A stretch of 34,408 nucleotides of DNA, from positions 1-34,408 of the forward strand of contig JAFDZY010000458.1 in the NCBI GenBank assembly GCA_018266685.1, in the 5' to 3' direction. Under the pieces are notes generated by a model that was not told where the DNA came from, did no database searches, and saw only the letters and a list, made by a program, of their open reading frames with translations. The position numbers and the translations under genes are program-made. The DNA is from Bacteroidota bacterium. Its GTDB lineage: Bacteria > Bacteroidota > Bacteroidia > Flavobacteriales_F > PHOS-HE28. How positions within the stretch are numbered: position 1 is the first letter of the stretch; every line of letters begins with the position of its first letter. Shown here piece by piece: positions 1 to 9,246 of this stretch.

Positions 1-1019
1 CGCACCAGCATCCGGCGCTTGCCCCCCTTTACCTGTACTTCCACTGCTTCCCCGAATTGGTAATGGTCCTTTGCCGTTGGCATTCTGTCCAACAGGTCCT
101 GGGTGATCATCAGGTCCACCTTCAGCGATTTAGCCATGGACTGGACACGGCTTGTAGTGTTCATCACATCCCCGCTGAGGTCAATGGCGCGCTTGATGTG
201 GCCTACCTGCGCGGTGATCACCCGGCCACCATGCAATCCGCCGCGGAACCGAGGAAACGCGCCGAACTCGCGCATCATCTCTTGGCGGTGCGCCTCCAGC
301 CGCTCCTGGATGTCGAAGTACAAGGCAATGCAGTTCAAGTTGTGCAAGCCGCCGCGCATGGGCCAGGTGAAGATCACTTCATCACCCACGTACTTATGGA
401 TCTCGGCATCATGCCGCAGCACGGCATCGGTCATCACGGAATGCGTGAAATTCAAAAAGCGGAAATAGAGCATGTCGCCAAGGCGCTCATTCAGCGCCGA
501 ACTGGACACCAGATCAATGCTCAGTACCACGCGCTCCGACTCCCGGGGCTTGTCATACCAGCCCAACAGGAAGCCCATGAAGAAGCGCCGGCCCATGAAT
601 TCCTCCACCTGCACGATCAAAATGGCCAGCGAGGTGACCACAAAAACCTGCAACGCCGTGCGGAGCAGGTCATCATTGGCAAAAAGCCTCCCGGTTGTCA
701 GCTTGGCCTCTGCCCCGTATGGAAGTGAATGTCCGCGATCCGCCGCAATGGCCAACAGCACAATGGCAATGGTCAACAGGTTAACACATGCAGCTTTGCC
801 GATGAACTGCAAGGGAATGGCCATGGCCCTGAAACGCCTGCCAAAGAGGTACACTTCCAGCACGCCGGTCCACGCACCCACCAGCGCCCAACCGAGCACC
901 ACGCCAGGACTTACCTGCCCGCTGAACAAGGTAAGCACCACGCCCACTGCGGCCGTAACCAGCGCGTAAAGCAGCAGCTTGCGCAACTTGTGGCGGGTAA
1001 TGGCGGAAAGGCGTTTCAA
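1..1019 (-). CDS. Membrane class III adenylate cyclase (3' end outside window)
   Basis: Predicted to make cAMP from ATP at the cytoplasmic face of the inner membrane. The visible 339 residues start at a TTG (1019-1017). They contain four hydrophobic segments (about 15-34, 41-60, 73-93 and 121-140), then a class III nucleotide cyclase domain from about 163. Visible catalytic residues are metal-binding Asp169 (SIDLVSSS) and Asp213 (KYVGDEV), base-reading Lys209 and Asp280, and transition-state Asn287 and Arg291 (GDVMNTTSR). The Lys/Asp pair is the adenylate type in this family. A TATCTTCG box at 1036-1043 lies upstream of this TTG but downstream of an alternative TTG at 1055, so I chose 1019. 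The frame stays open to the window edge, so the C-terminus is missing. It is divergent from the methyltransferase at 1073. The family is certain; substrate and start are inferred. Confidence 0.85.
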   Translation of the reverse strand, partial: MKRLSAITRHKLRKLLLYALVTAAVGVVLTLFSGQVSPGVVLGWALVGAWTGVLEVYLFGRRFRAMAIPLQFIGKAACVNLLTIAIVLLAIAADRGHSLPYGAEAKLTTGRLFANDDLLRTALQVFVVTSLAILIVQVEEFMGRRFFMGFLLGWYDKPRESERVVLSIDLVSSSALNERLGDMLYFRFLNFTHSVMTDAVLRHDAEIHKYVGDEVIFTWPMRGGLHNLNCIALYFDIQERLEAHRQEMMREFGAFPRFRGGLHGGRVITAQVGHIKRAIDLSGDVMNTTSRVQSMAKSLKVDLMITQDLLDRMPTAKDHYQFGEAVEVQVKGGKRRMLV

Positions 1020-1035
1020 AACGGAAAAAGTTCCG

Positions 1036-1043
1036 CGAAGATA
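1036..1043 (-). promoter_or_regulatory. -7 box of the adenylate cyclase gene
   Basis: On the minus strand this reads TATCTTCG, one mismatch from the Bacteroidota -7 consensus TAnnTTTG. It lies 16 nt upstream of the TTG start. No clear -33 TTG was found. Confidence 0.4.
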
Positions 1044-1060
1044 GCCCGTCCGCAAAGGCC

Positions 1061-1068
1061 CATCTTTG
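1061..1068 (+). promoter_or_regulatory. -7 box of the methyltransferase gene, start-proximal
   Basis: CATCTTTG, one mismatch from TAnnTTTG, followed by only 4 nt before the ATG at 1073. This spacing puts the predicted transcription start at the start codon, implying a leaderless mRNA. Confidence 0.45.
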
Positions 1069-1072
1069 CACC

Positions 1073-1726
1073 ATGTCCTTGTGGAGATGCCTGCTGAGCT
1101 ATGCATGGCCCGTTCCTGAATGGGAAGGACCGGGCAAGTACGGGCCGTTGCGGCTGGTGTGGGAAGGCGGGCACCTGGTGGTGAACAGCAACAACGCAAA
1201 CCAGAGCTATGGCAATCTGCACGCCATTTGGCAACAATGCCTGGACGACTGCGCGGTAAAGGATCGGGTGGTGCGGAATGTGCTTATTCTCGGTTTCGGG
1301 GCGGGCAGCGCCGCTGGCATACTTCGGCGCGAGCTGCGCATTGAAGCCCCGATCACGGGCGTGGACGGGGACCCTGAAATGCTCCGCATTGCACGGAACT
1401 ATTTCCATGTGGGCCGCCTGCCAAGCATGGAATTGATCGAATCCGATGCCATTGCATTCGTAGCACGCAATGCCGCACGGCATGACCTGGTGCTTGTGGA
1501 CCTCTGCCATGAAATGGACCTGGCGCCGGGCGTGGACAGCGATCCCTTCATTGCAGGGCTGCGCCAGGCCACTGCACCGGACGGGCTGGTCTGTTTCAAT
1601 ACCATTGTACACAACGAAAACAGCGGCCTGCGGAGCAACCGCGTGGAGGAACTTTTGCGTCTTCATTTCAGCCGGGTGGACGTGCAGCTCTACCAAGGCA
1701 TCAACCGGGTGTTGACAGCCTCGTGA
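1073..1726 (+). CDS. SAM-dependent methyltransferase, spermidine synthase-like fold
   Basis: A 217-residue Rossmann-fold protein. The glycine-rich SAM (or decarboxylated SAM) loop is LGFGAGSA at residues 73-80, and the acidic ribose-binding segment VDGDPEM is at 97-103. A second acidic stretch, ESDAIAF (123-129), matches motif II of spermidine synthase-like proteins. It is shorter than true spermidine synthases (about 280 residues) and I do not see their N-terminal beta domain or DG-S-D active-site motif. A polyamine role is therefore unlikely, and it is better read as a fused or stand-alone methyltransferase of that superfamily with unknown substrate. The GTG start of the next gene overlaps its TGA stop (GTGA), so the two are probably cotranscribed. 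Confidence 0.75.
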   Translation: MSLWRCLLSYAWPVPEWEGPGKYGPLRLVWEGGHLVVNSNNANQSYGNLHAIWQQCLDDCAVKDRVVRNVLILGFGAGSAAGILRRELRIEAPITGVDGDPEMLRIARNYFHVGRLPSMELIESDAIAFVARNAARHDLVLVDLCHEMDLAPGVDSDPFIAGLRQATAPDGLVCFNTIVHNENSGLRSNRVEELLRLHFSRVDVQLYQGINRVLTAS

Positions 1727-4700
1727 AGAATCACCCCCCATTGGGGTTGGAGCGAGGCGGCAATGGCCCGAATTTTGACAAAAATTCTCCGCTCCTGAAC
1801 CGTAATCTCGCATATCCGTCCGTGCTTTGGACATGCCTGCTTGCATTGTGGCCCGGCGCTGCCATCCTCTGCCAGCCCGTCTGTTCCATCAATATCGGCG
1901 CCGACCGCACCATCTGCCAGGACAGTTCCGTCACCTTGCAAGGTCCGTCCGGTTTCAGCAACATGATCTGGAGCACCGGCGAAACAACACCTTCCATTTC
2001 GGTGAACACCGCCGGCGACTATTGGTGCCAAGTGAGCTACCCAAGCGGAAACCTCGTTTCCAACGGTGATTTTTCCGCGGGAAACACCGGCTTCTCCTCC
2101 CAGTTCACCTATTCGCTCTTTTCCGTGCAGAGCGAAGGGGCGTACACAGTGGGGCCCAATGCCAGCTGGTACCACCCCCAGTTCCAAGGCACCGGGAACG
2201 GCAACTTCCTCATTGCCAACGCAGGCTATGGAAGCTGGTCCAATGGCCAAACTGATGTGTGGTGCCAAACTGTTCCAGCATGCCCCGGCCAAACCTATAC
2301 GCTGAGCTTTAGGGCACGGACCCTTAGCAATGAGCTGCCCGCACGCGCTGTTTGGCTCATGGACGGGGCTTTGGTCAACTGGCCTGATTTCACCTTCCCG
2401 GCCTACTCCGCAGGCTGGCAACAATTCACCACCACATGGACCGCCGGCCCGGGACAAACCAGCGCCAACGCATGCATTCACCTCACTTCAGGAGATGGTG
2501 TGGGCGATGACCTCGGCATAGACGACATCAATATTTCCGGCACGATCGTGCTGCGCGATACCGTGCATCTGTACGTCACGCCATTGCCACAAGTGGATAT
2601 AGGACCGGATACAAGCCTGTGCACCGGTGAAGTAATCGACTTGGATGCCTCCTTTCCAGGCGGGACATACATCTGGCAGGACGGCAGCACGGCTCCCAAC
2701 CTGCATGTTTCTTCCGGCGGAACCTACAGCGTAACCGTTACTGCGCAGAATTGCAGCAATACGGACCAGGTCAACATTGCCTACCTGCCCCGTCCGGTGG
2801 TGCAGCTCGGACAGGACACCCTGCTCTGCACGGGCTCCACGATCGTGCTTTCCGCCGCAGGCCCGGGCTACAGCTACCTCTGGCAGGATGGCTCCCAAAA
2901 CCCGTCCCTCACGGTAAGCGCGCCTGGCGTGTATTGGGCGGAGGTGGGAAACGGAACGTGCACCACGCGCGACTCCATCACCGTGGGCTATAAACCCTTG
3001 CCTGCCGTACAGCTCGGAAATGACACCACCCTTTGCGCTGGTCAATCGCTCAGCCTTGATGCCACCTGGCCGGGGGCTTCCTATCTCTGGCAGGATGGGA
3101 GCTTGGGCCCGGTACTGAACGTCTCCACAGCAGGCAACTTCCACGTTACGGTGAGCCTGAACGGATGCTCGGCACAGGATTCCGTTCAGGTGGCCGTTAC
3201 CCCGCTTCCGCAAGTGAACCTCGGGAATGACACCACGGTTTGCCCCGGTGAACCCGTCACGCTCAATGCCTCCGTGCCTGGTGGCGGTTATCTCTGGAAT
3301 AACGGTTCCACCCTGCCGGTGCTCACCACTTCGGCCCCGGGCACCTACGCGGTTCTAGTTACCGCCAATGGCTGTACTGCTCCGGACACTTGCGTCGTTT
3401 CCAACTTCAACTTGCAATCCGTGAACTTGGGGCCGGACCAAACCATTTGTGCCGGTTCCAGCTTAAGGATCGGCGTTTCCGTGCCCGGGGCTATTTACAT
3501 CTGGGGCACAGGTGCCACCTCGGATTCCATTACGGTGTCCTCCGCCGGGACGTATTGGGTGGAAGCTTCCTTGAACGGGTGCACAGTGCGTGATTCGATC
3601 AACGTGGCCGTAACACCGTTGCCCGTGTTTTCCTTGGGACCCGACTTTGCAATATGTCCCGGGGCACAAGCGGTGCTGAACGCCACCACCACCGGTGCCG
3701 GGTACTCCTGGAACAATGGTTCCTCAACCCCAGTGGTCTCCGTGGGTGCCGGAACATGGTCCGTAAGCGTTACCGTGGGCAATTGTTCCTCGCACGATAC
3801 CATCTCCATTACCGAGGCCCAGCCCCCAACGGTGGCCCTGGGCCCGGACACCACGCTTTGCCCGGGCGGCTCCGTTGTTTTATCGGCGGGACCTCCGCCC
3901 AACACCTATGCGTGGAGCACCGGTGCAACGGGCCAAAGCATTATTGTGGCTACCGCTGGCACCGTATCCGTTACCGCTACCGACCCCTTGGGATGCACGG
4001 CCTCGGATGCCATTGTTGTTTCCATGGCCAGCCCAGGTTTGCTGAACTTGGGGCCCGACACCACGCTCTGTGCAGGCGAAACCATCGCGCTGGATGCCAC
4101 CCTGCCCAATGCGTCGCAATACCTCTGGAGCACGGGGTCGCCCAACGCAGTGCTTGCCGTGGCCAGTGCAGGCCTCTATTGGGCGGAAACCACCGTTGGT
4201 GCATGCACGGTTACCGACACGATCTCCATCGATGTGGCCCAAGCACCTGTTGCCTTCATCGGCAATGACACTACACTTTGCCCAGGCGCTGTGCTCGTAT
4301 TGCAGGCACCGGCGTCACAGGATCAAGCGGTTTGGCAAAACGGCTCTTCGGCCAACAGCTTCACAGTTTCGGCAACGGGCAATTATTGGTTGGCATTGTC
4401 CAACTTGGCGGGATGCAGCGATACGGCGTTCATCCATGTTGAATACCTGGATCCGGGCACGTTGTACCTGGGGCCGGACACCAGCCTCTGCGCCGGCGCA
4501 ACCTTGCTCCTGGATGCTGGTTTGCCGGGCGGCTCCACGGTATGGAGCGGCACCGTGACCGCCACTTCACCCACGGTGCAAGCCTCCTCGGCCGGCACGT
4601 ACATCGCAACGATCACCATTGCCGGCTGTTCAATCACCGACTCCATTTCCATTGCCACAATTCCCCTTCCAACAGTGGACTTGGGGCCGAACGATCAATT

Positions 4701-6192
4701 CTGCGCAGGCAGTTCATTCCAGCTTTTGGCAGCGGGCACCTCGCTCCAATGGGATGACGGAAGCACCGCCCAAACAAGAATGATCACTCAAGGTGGGACC
4801 TACTGGGTGCAAAGCACGGAAAATGGATGTACGGCATCGGACACCATTGTCCTGACGGAAATGCCTTTGCCCATGGTTAACCTGGGGCCGGACACAGCCA
4901 TTTGCACCGGATCGCATGTGGCGGTGAACACATCTGTACCCGGGGGCAGCTACTTGTGGAACGATGGCAATACAAGCGCTTTGCGAACCTTGGGCCCCGG
5001 CGCTTGGTCCGTGTTAGTCACCTCCGCAGGCTGCACCTCCGGCGATTCCATCCAGATCGCGGACATCCCCGCTCCCATCCTTAACCTGCCCGCCGATACC
5101 ACCTTGTGCAATGGTGCTTCCTGGTTGTTGAACGTTTCCCAACCGGGTTGCACCTATCAATGGAGCAACGGATCTACTGGACCTTCATTGTTGGTTACCG
5201 CATCGGGAACCTATGGCATCACGGTAGATCGATCGGGTTGTTCGGCAACAGGCCAGGTACAAGTAGGTGAAGTGGACCTAACAGACTTCACCCTGGGGGC
5301 CGATACGATCATTTGCCCAGGTGCCTTTCTTGTGTTGAACATTGGGATGCCCGGAGCGGCCGTGATCTGGGAGGACGGCTCAACTGCTCCCCAACGGGTA
5401 ATTCATTCCGCAGGAAATTACCACGCCGACATCTCCTTGAACGGATGCACGGCAAGTGCGTCATTGCAGGTTGGTGTTACTCCCCTTCCGGAAGTGGACC
5501 TCGGGGCGGATCGCACCGGGTGCATCGGGGATACGATCCTCCTGTCCGTGGAACCCGGCCCTGCATCCTTGGCTTGGTCTACCGGTGGCACAAGCAATGC
5601 CATTGAAGTAACATCCAGCGGCACCTATGGCGCCACATTGACCATGGACGGATGCACCGTTGCGGACCAGGTAACCATCATCTTCACCGCTCCTGTCACC
5701 GCGATAAACCTTGGACCTGACCAAGGGATCTGCCCCGATGGATCGGTCATGCTGGACGCCACTTTGCCCGGTGCCAACTACTTGTGGAGCACAGGTTCCA
5801 CGCAACCGGTGTTGAAAGTGGACAGACCAGGAACCTACTCCGTGGCCGTGGAAGGAATGTGCATCCATGCAGCGGATACCATCGTCATTTCCGAGGGCCG
5901 GTGCAGGCCAACTGCGTACATCCCGAATGCGTTCACCCCGGACGGGGATGGCATCAACGACCTGTTTGCCCCCGTGGTTGATGGCCCAATTGATTCCTGG
6001 GAATTCATGGTGTTCAACCGTTGGGGCCAATGCATATTCACCAGCAGCACGCCAAACGGTGCTTGGAACGGAACCTTCCAAGGAATGGAGTCTCCGGTGG
6101 GCGTGTATGCGTGGAACCTGCACTACACGTCCGTTACGGACATCGGGGTGGTGCAGGTGCGACGTACCGGAAGCGTATCACTGGTTCGCTGA
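1723..6192 (+). CDS. Giant T9SS-secreted repeat protein with CHU_C (gliding-type) C-terminal domain
   Basis: A 1489-residue predicted surface or extracellular protein. A hydrophobic segment at about 33-50 acts as signal peptide. About 17 repeats of roughly 70 residues follow, each with the pattern LGxDTxLCxG...YLWxxGS...GTYxVxVxxxGC...DSIxV: an Ig/PKD-like beta domain with two cysteines. Repeat 1 is separated from repeat 2 by a distinct domain at about 109-275 (from SNGDF to DDINIS) that resembles a carbohydrate-binding jelly roll. The last 90 residues (PNAFTPDGDGINDLF...VFNRWGQ) are the gliding-motility-associated CHU_C domain, a type-B T9SS sorting tail. The GTG start at 1723 overlaps the previous stop; it leaves a long n-region, so a start slightly downstream is possible. 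The 3' end overlaps the convergent WG-repeat gene by 15 nt. Adhesin or matrix function is inferred. Confidence 0.9.
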   Translation: MKNHPPLGLERGGNGPNFDKNSPLLNRNLAYPSVLWTCLLALWPGAAILCQPVCSINIGADRTICQDSSVTLQGPSGFSNMIWSTGETTPSISVNTAGDYWCQVSYPSGNLVSNGDFSAGNTGFSSQFTYSLFSVQSEGAYTVGPNASWYHPQFQGTGNGNFLIANAGYGSWSNGQTDVWCQTVPACPGQTYTLSFRARTLSNELPARAVWLMDGALVNWPDFTFPAYSAGWQQFTTTWTAGPGQTSANACIHLTSGDGVGDDLGIDDINISGTIVLRDTVHLYVTPLPQVDIGPDTSLCTGEVIDLDASFPGGTYIWQDGSTAPNLHVSSGGTYSVTVTAQNCSNTDQVNIAYLPRPVVQLGQDTLLCTGSTIVLSAAGPGYSYLWQDGSQNPSLTVSAPGVYWAEVGNGTCTTRDSITVGYKPLPAVQLGNDTTLCAGQSLSLDATWPGASYLWQDGSLGPVLNVSTAGNFHVTVSLNGCSAQDSVQVAVTPLPQVNLGNDTTVCPGEPVTLNASVPGGGYLWNNGSTLPVLTTSAPGTYAVLVTANGCTAPDTCVVSNFNLQSVNLGPDQTICAGSSLRIGVSVPGAIYIWGTGATSDSITVSSAGTYWVEASLNGCTVRDSINVAVTPLPVFSLGPDFAICPGAQAVLNATTTGAGYSWNNGSSTPVVSVGAGTWSVSVTVGNCSSHDTISITEAQPPTVALGPDTTLCPGGSVVLSAGPPPNTYAWSTGATGQSIIVATAGTVSVTATDPLGCTASDAIVVSMASPGLLNLGPDTTLCAGETIALDATLPNASQYLWSTGSPNAVLAVASAGLYWAETTVGACTVTDTISIDVAQAPVAFIGNDTTLCPGAVLVLQAPASQDQAVWQNGSSANSFTVSATGNYWLALSNLAGCSDTAFIHVEYLDPGTLYLGPDTSLCAGATLLLDAGLPGGSTVWSGTVTATSPTVQASSAGTYIATITIAGCSITDSISIATIPLPTVDLGPNDQFCAGSSFQLLAAGTSLQWDDGSTAQTRMITQGGTYWVQSTENGCTASDTIVLTEMPLPMVNLGPDTAICTGSHVAVNTSVPGGSYLWNDGNTSALRTLGPGAWSVLVTSAGCTSGDSIQIADIPAPILNLPADTTLCNGASWLLNVSQPGCTYQWSNGSTGPSLLVTASGTYGITVDRSGCSATGQVQVGEVDLTDFTLGADTIICPGAFLVLNIGMPGAAVIWEDGSTAPQRVIHSAGNYHADISLNGCTASASLQVGVTPLPEVDLGADRTGCIGDTILLSVEPGPASLAWSTGGTSNAIEVTSSGTYGATLTMDGCTVADQVTIIFTAPVTAINLGPDQGICPDGSVMLDATLPGANYLWSTGSTQPVLKVDRPGTYSVAVEGMCIHAADTIVISEGRCRPTAYIPNAFTPDGDGINDLFAPVVDGPIDSWEFMVFNRWGQCIFTSSTPNGAWNGTFQGMESPVGVYAWNLHYTSVTDIGVVQVRRTGSVSLVR

Positions 6193-8322
6193 GCCGGCGC
6201 CAAAACCTTCTTCCTTCCACAGAAACTCGTCACTGGCCACTTCCACGTACGCAAAACGGTCGCCTTTGGTGACCTTGGCCACACCGTGATTTTCCACCAC
6301 CACTGAACTGAACACAAGTGGGACAAGCACTTTCCCGTGTACATCCACCAAGCCGGTACCGCTTTCGTCCGTGGCCACCAAGGTGCCTCCGTCCACATCA
6401 GTCAACGCCTTGAAGCGCGGCTTGATGGTTTCCGCCCCGGTGCTGTCCACCAGGCCGAACAAACCGTTGGATACCACACGGCCATACCCGGAGTGCATTT
6501 CCCATGCTTGATCGTACTTCGCTTCCGCCAAGGTCTGGTATGCCCTTGATGCGTAACCCCATTTGTTCTTTTTCTTCACGGGCACCACGTTTCCCTCCAT
6601 CAGGCCGATGTCCGTGTACTGCGCAGGGAAGATCAACTTCCCCTTGGTGTCCACCAATCCCAGTTTCCCTCCGCTCAGCACGCGCGCAACGCCATTGTGG
6701 AAGTCGCCCATGTTCACGGTAAGGGCATTGGCCTCGAACCGTTGCGGGATCACCCACGTCCCGTTGGCATCCACATATCCGCACTTGCCCTTGTCGATCA
6801 CAAGCACCAAGCTGTCATTGATCGTACCCACATGGTCGTGTTCCACGGCAAGCATAACCTCGCCAAACTTGTTGACCATGCCCATGTATCCGTCCTTGCG
6901 CACCCTTGTGATCTCCGGGGCAAGAAATCCTTCCACCCAATCATATTGGCAGGGTACCACCACATCTCCCTTCACGTCCACCACCCCGCTTTGCCCACCC
7001 TGCACCACCACCGCCAAGCCGTTGTTGAAGTGCATGGCATTCTCGTACCGGAATGGGATCACCACCTTGCCGGCACCGTCAATGAAGCCATACTTGCCAT
7101 CCTTGGAAGCAGCCGCAAGGCCGTGGTCGAACTCGCCCACCTCATCATATTCCAAGGCAACAACCAGGTTGCCGTTGCGGTCCACCACTCCTTGCTTGTT
7201 GTGCAGTTGCACGGGGGCCAGGCCTTCCTTGAAATCGAACACATCGTCGTAAATGATCGGCACTACCTGCTTGCCAAGCTTGTTGATGGTGCCGCTGTGC
7301 CCACCCTTGCCCACCTGTGCCTGGCTGTGCACAAATGGTTCCGCGAACTCATATTCCGCCTTGATCCGTTCCACGCCCGTGGCATCGATATAGCCCCATT
7401 TGCCGTCCTGCCGAAATGGGAACAGCGACAGGCCTGCAACCTTGTAATCATTCATCAGCTCGTTGATGAACGGGTAATCCGGATAGTCTTTCAGGAACTG
7501 CGTGATGCTCTGTACGCTCAGTTGCCTGGTGTAGATGTCGTACATCCTTCTCCAGGCATCGGGCACATTGGGGTTGTCCGGATAGCGGTGGATGAAGGCG
7601 GCATATTCGCCCACCGTGCCGTTGGGCACGGACAATTCCATGAGCTTGTCCTGGGCATCCCGCACATATGGACTTTCGGGATGGTCGTGAATGAAGGCCT
7701 CGTATTGTACCAACGTGCCTGCCGGTGTGGCGTCCCTGTAAATGGTTTCCTGCAGGCGGGAGCGGGCCCCGTAGGCTTCCTTCGCATCGGGGTAGTTGGC
7801 GATAAAGTCCTTGTAGGCCGCTGCGGTGTTCAACCGCCTTGCTTCGGCAAAAGCAAGGGCATTGCGGCGCTCAACTGCTTCCTGCGCGTGGCTGTTGTCC
7901 GGATAGGAAACAAGGAAACTCTTGTAATCCTCCAACCGGTCCACTGCGTTTACCTGTTTCCAAACCACCTCACCTATGTGTTCCTTCTGGGCGCGGATGG
8001 TTGCCGTGTCCACGCCCAATGCGGCCAACTTGGAGCGTGCCTTCGCATCCAGCAGGGCAAAAGCAGCTTCGGAGCGCAACAGGGCGGCACGGCTGGAATC
8101 GATCTGGTAGAAGGGATTGTCCGCCCTGCCGGTAACCACGCTGATGCCGTACCACGCGCCCGCAGGATGCTTCCGCACCTGCTTGCCGAACAACTTCATT
8201 GCCTCGAAATAGTTATGGACTTCCAAGGCTGCAAAAGCCTTCTCCAGTCCGCCTGCAAATGCATTCAGGGCCAATATGCCCGCGATCAACATTGCGGCTA
8301 TGCGCCTCACCGATCCTTCCAT
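6178..8322 (-). CDS. Periplasmic TPR-like and WG-repeat protein
   Basis: A 714-residue exported protein. The signal peptide is MEGSVRRIAAMLIAGILALN (followed by AFAG). Residues to about 300 are alpha-helical, TPR/YbgF-like tandem units with repeated FxxxYPD motifs such as FLVSYPDN, FIANYPDA, FIHRYPDN and FLKDYPDY. From about 310 to 700 there are 11-12 WG/KWG beta repeats, with signatures DGKWGYIDATG, DGKYGFIDGAG, KGKCGYVDANG, GGKLGLVDTKG and KNKWGYASRAY. WG repeats are probable protein-binding beta modules and have no known catalytic role. I chose the ATG at 8322 over an upstream ATG at 8397 because TATTTTTG lies 4 nt before it and the signal peptide begins there. Function is unknown. It follows the TPR-like gene at 8401-9144 on the same strand by 78 nt. 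Confidence 0.85.
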   Translation of the reverse strand: MEGSVRRIAAMLIAGILALNAFAGGLEKAFAALEVHNYFEAMKLFGKQVRKHPAGAWYGISVVTGRADNPFYQIDSSRAALLRSEAAFALLDAKARSKLAALGVDTATIRAQKEHIGEVVWKQVNAVDRLEDYKSFLVSYPDNSHAQEAVERRNALAFAEARRLNTAAAYKDFIANYPDAKEAYGARSRLQETIYRDATPAGTLVQYEAFIHDHPESPYVRDAQDKLMELSVPNGTVGEYAAFIHRYPDNPNVPDAWRRMYDIYTRQLSVQSITQFLKDYPDYPFINELMNDYKVAGLSLFPFRQDGKWGYIDATGVERIKAEYEFAEPFVHSQAQVGKGGHSGTINKLGKQVVPIIYDDVFDFKEGLAPVQLHNKQGVVDRNGNLVVALEYDEVGEFDHGLAAASKDGKYGFIDGAGKVVIPFRYENAMHFNNGLAVVVQGGQSGVVDVKGDVVVPCQYDWVEGFLAPEITRVRKDGYMGMVNKFGEVMLAVEHDHVGTINDSLVLVIDKGKCGYVDANGTWVIPQRFEANALTVNMGDFHNGVARVLSGGKLGLVDTKGKLIFPAQYTDIGLMEGNVVPVKKKNKWGYASRAYQTLAEAKYDQAWEMHSGYGRVVSNGLFGLVDSTGAETIKPRFKALTDVDGGTLVATDESGTGLVDVHGKVLVPLVFSSVVVENHGVAKVTKGDRFAYVEVASDEFLWKEEGFGAGSANQ

Positions 8323-8325
8323 GCC

Positions 8326-8334
8326 GCAAAAATA
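8326..8334 (-). promoter_or_regulatory. -7 box of the WG-repeat gene, start-proximal
   Basis: The minus strand reads TATTTTTGC, a perfect TAnnTTTG (8327-8334), ending 4 nt before the ATG at 8322. It supports this start and a leaderless transcript. It also suggests independent transcription from the upstream TPR gene. Confidence 0.55.
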
Positions 8335-8400
8335 GGCGCGGCCCCGAAGGCCGGTGCCGAACGAGCCCCTTGTACAATGACGATGCCGCAGGACCAAGGC

Positions 8401-9144
8401 CTATTGATAGCTTTCGTAAGCCGCCTTGAACTCCGCATCATCCATGAAGGCCTCCTTGCCCGTTTCCATGGCAGCCTTTGCCCCGCTCTTGTCTCCCTTG
8501 CCGTCCAGGTATTCCGCATAGCGGATCAGCCCGGCCTTCATCAATTTCTTCTGGTCCTCGGGCAGCCGGTCTATGCCTCCCGCCGCCTCCAAGGCAGTTT
8601 TGTATTGGGCAATGGCAGCATCCCCCTCCTTGGCCATGTTGGTTCCGTAGTTCGTTAACCCCAGCATCAGCCATGCCCCGGGGTTCTCCGGGTAGTAGCC
8701 CGTCATGGAATCAAAATAGCGGCGGGCCTTGCTCATTCCCTTTGCACCGGCATCATATTCGTTCAGGCCGCTCTCCTGCGCCATGGTGTTCAACTCGCTC
8801 CAATAGTCCTCGTAGTTGTTGAAGAACTCCTTGTCCTTGTCCTTCTTCCGGTACTTCTCCGCCCATTTCAACGCATCCCGGTCGGCCTTCTTGTACTCCT
8901 CCATGGCCTGGTATTTCGGAATCTTGCTCATCTCATAGAGGCACATGCTCATGTACAGGTACGGCAATGCATCCCGCTTGGTATCGTCCTTCATGGTGTA
9001 GTGCTCAGCCTTGGCCAAGCATTCCTCGTACTTCTCGTCAACGTACTTCACCAGCAGGTCATCGTACGGCTTTTTGTCCTGGGCACGGCCGGTACCTGCA
9101 AAGGCCAGCAGGGCCAGCACCGGAACAAGGAAAAGGCGTTTCAT
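8401..9144 (-). CDS. Secreted TPR-like protein of unknown function
   Basis: 247 residues starting at the ATG at 9144 (preceded in frame by a TTG). The signal peptide is [19 protein letters not shown], with likely cleavage after RAQ. The mature part is helical, charged and lysine-rich, with TPR-like units: [17 protein letters not shown] followed by [17 protein letters not shown], and [20 protein letters not shown]. No enzyme motif was seen. It lies upstream of the WG-repeat gene on the same strand and may form a periplasmic pair with it, although that gene has its own promoter-like box. It is divergent from trmD. Cellular role unknown. Confidence 0.8.
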   Translation of the reverse strand: MKRLFLVPVLALLAFAGTGRAQDKKPYDDLLVKYVDEKYEECLAKAEHYTMKDDTKRDALPYLYMSMCLYEMSKIPKYQAMEEYKKADRDALKWAEKYRKKDKDKEFFNNYEDYWSELNTMAQESGLNEYDAGAKGMSKARRYFDSMTGYYPENPGAWLMLGLTNYGTNMAKEGDAAIAQYKTALEAAGGIDRLPEDQKKLMKAGLIRYAEYLDGKGDKSGAKAAMETGKEAFMDDAEFKAAYESYQ

Positions 9145-9233
9145 CAATCAATCGGTTTGGTGGCTTCTACGGCAAGAACGATGCCGAAGGTATGCACGGC
9201 CTGGTTCCGGCAAAGGAAAACCACCCTGGCCGG

Positions 9234-9241
9234 TACTTTTG
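9234..9241 (+). promoter_or_regulatory. -7 box of trmD, start-proximal
   Basis: TACTTTTG, a perfect TAnnTTTG, followed by CGGCC and the ATG at 9247. The predicted start of transcription coincides with the start codon. Confidence 0.55.
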
Positions 9242-9246
9242 CGGCC

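Noticed and set aside
57..969. Plus-strand frames near the window start
   Set aside because: The minus strand encodes a complete cyclase catalytic domain here, so these are shadows.
6697..8658. 653-codon plus-strand frame antisense to the WG-repeat gene
   Set aside because: It spans two real minus-strand genes and their promoter and reads as low-quality protein. The WG and TPR motifs are clearly on the other strand.
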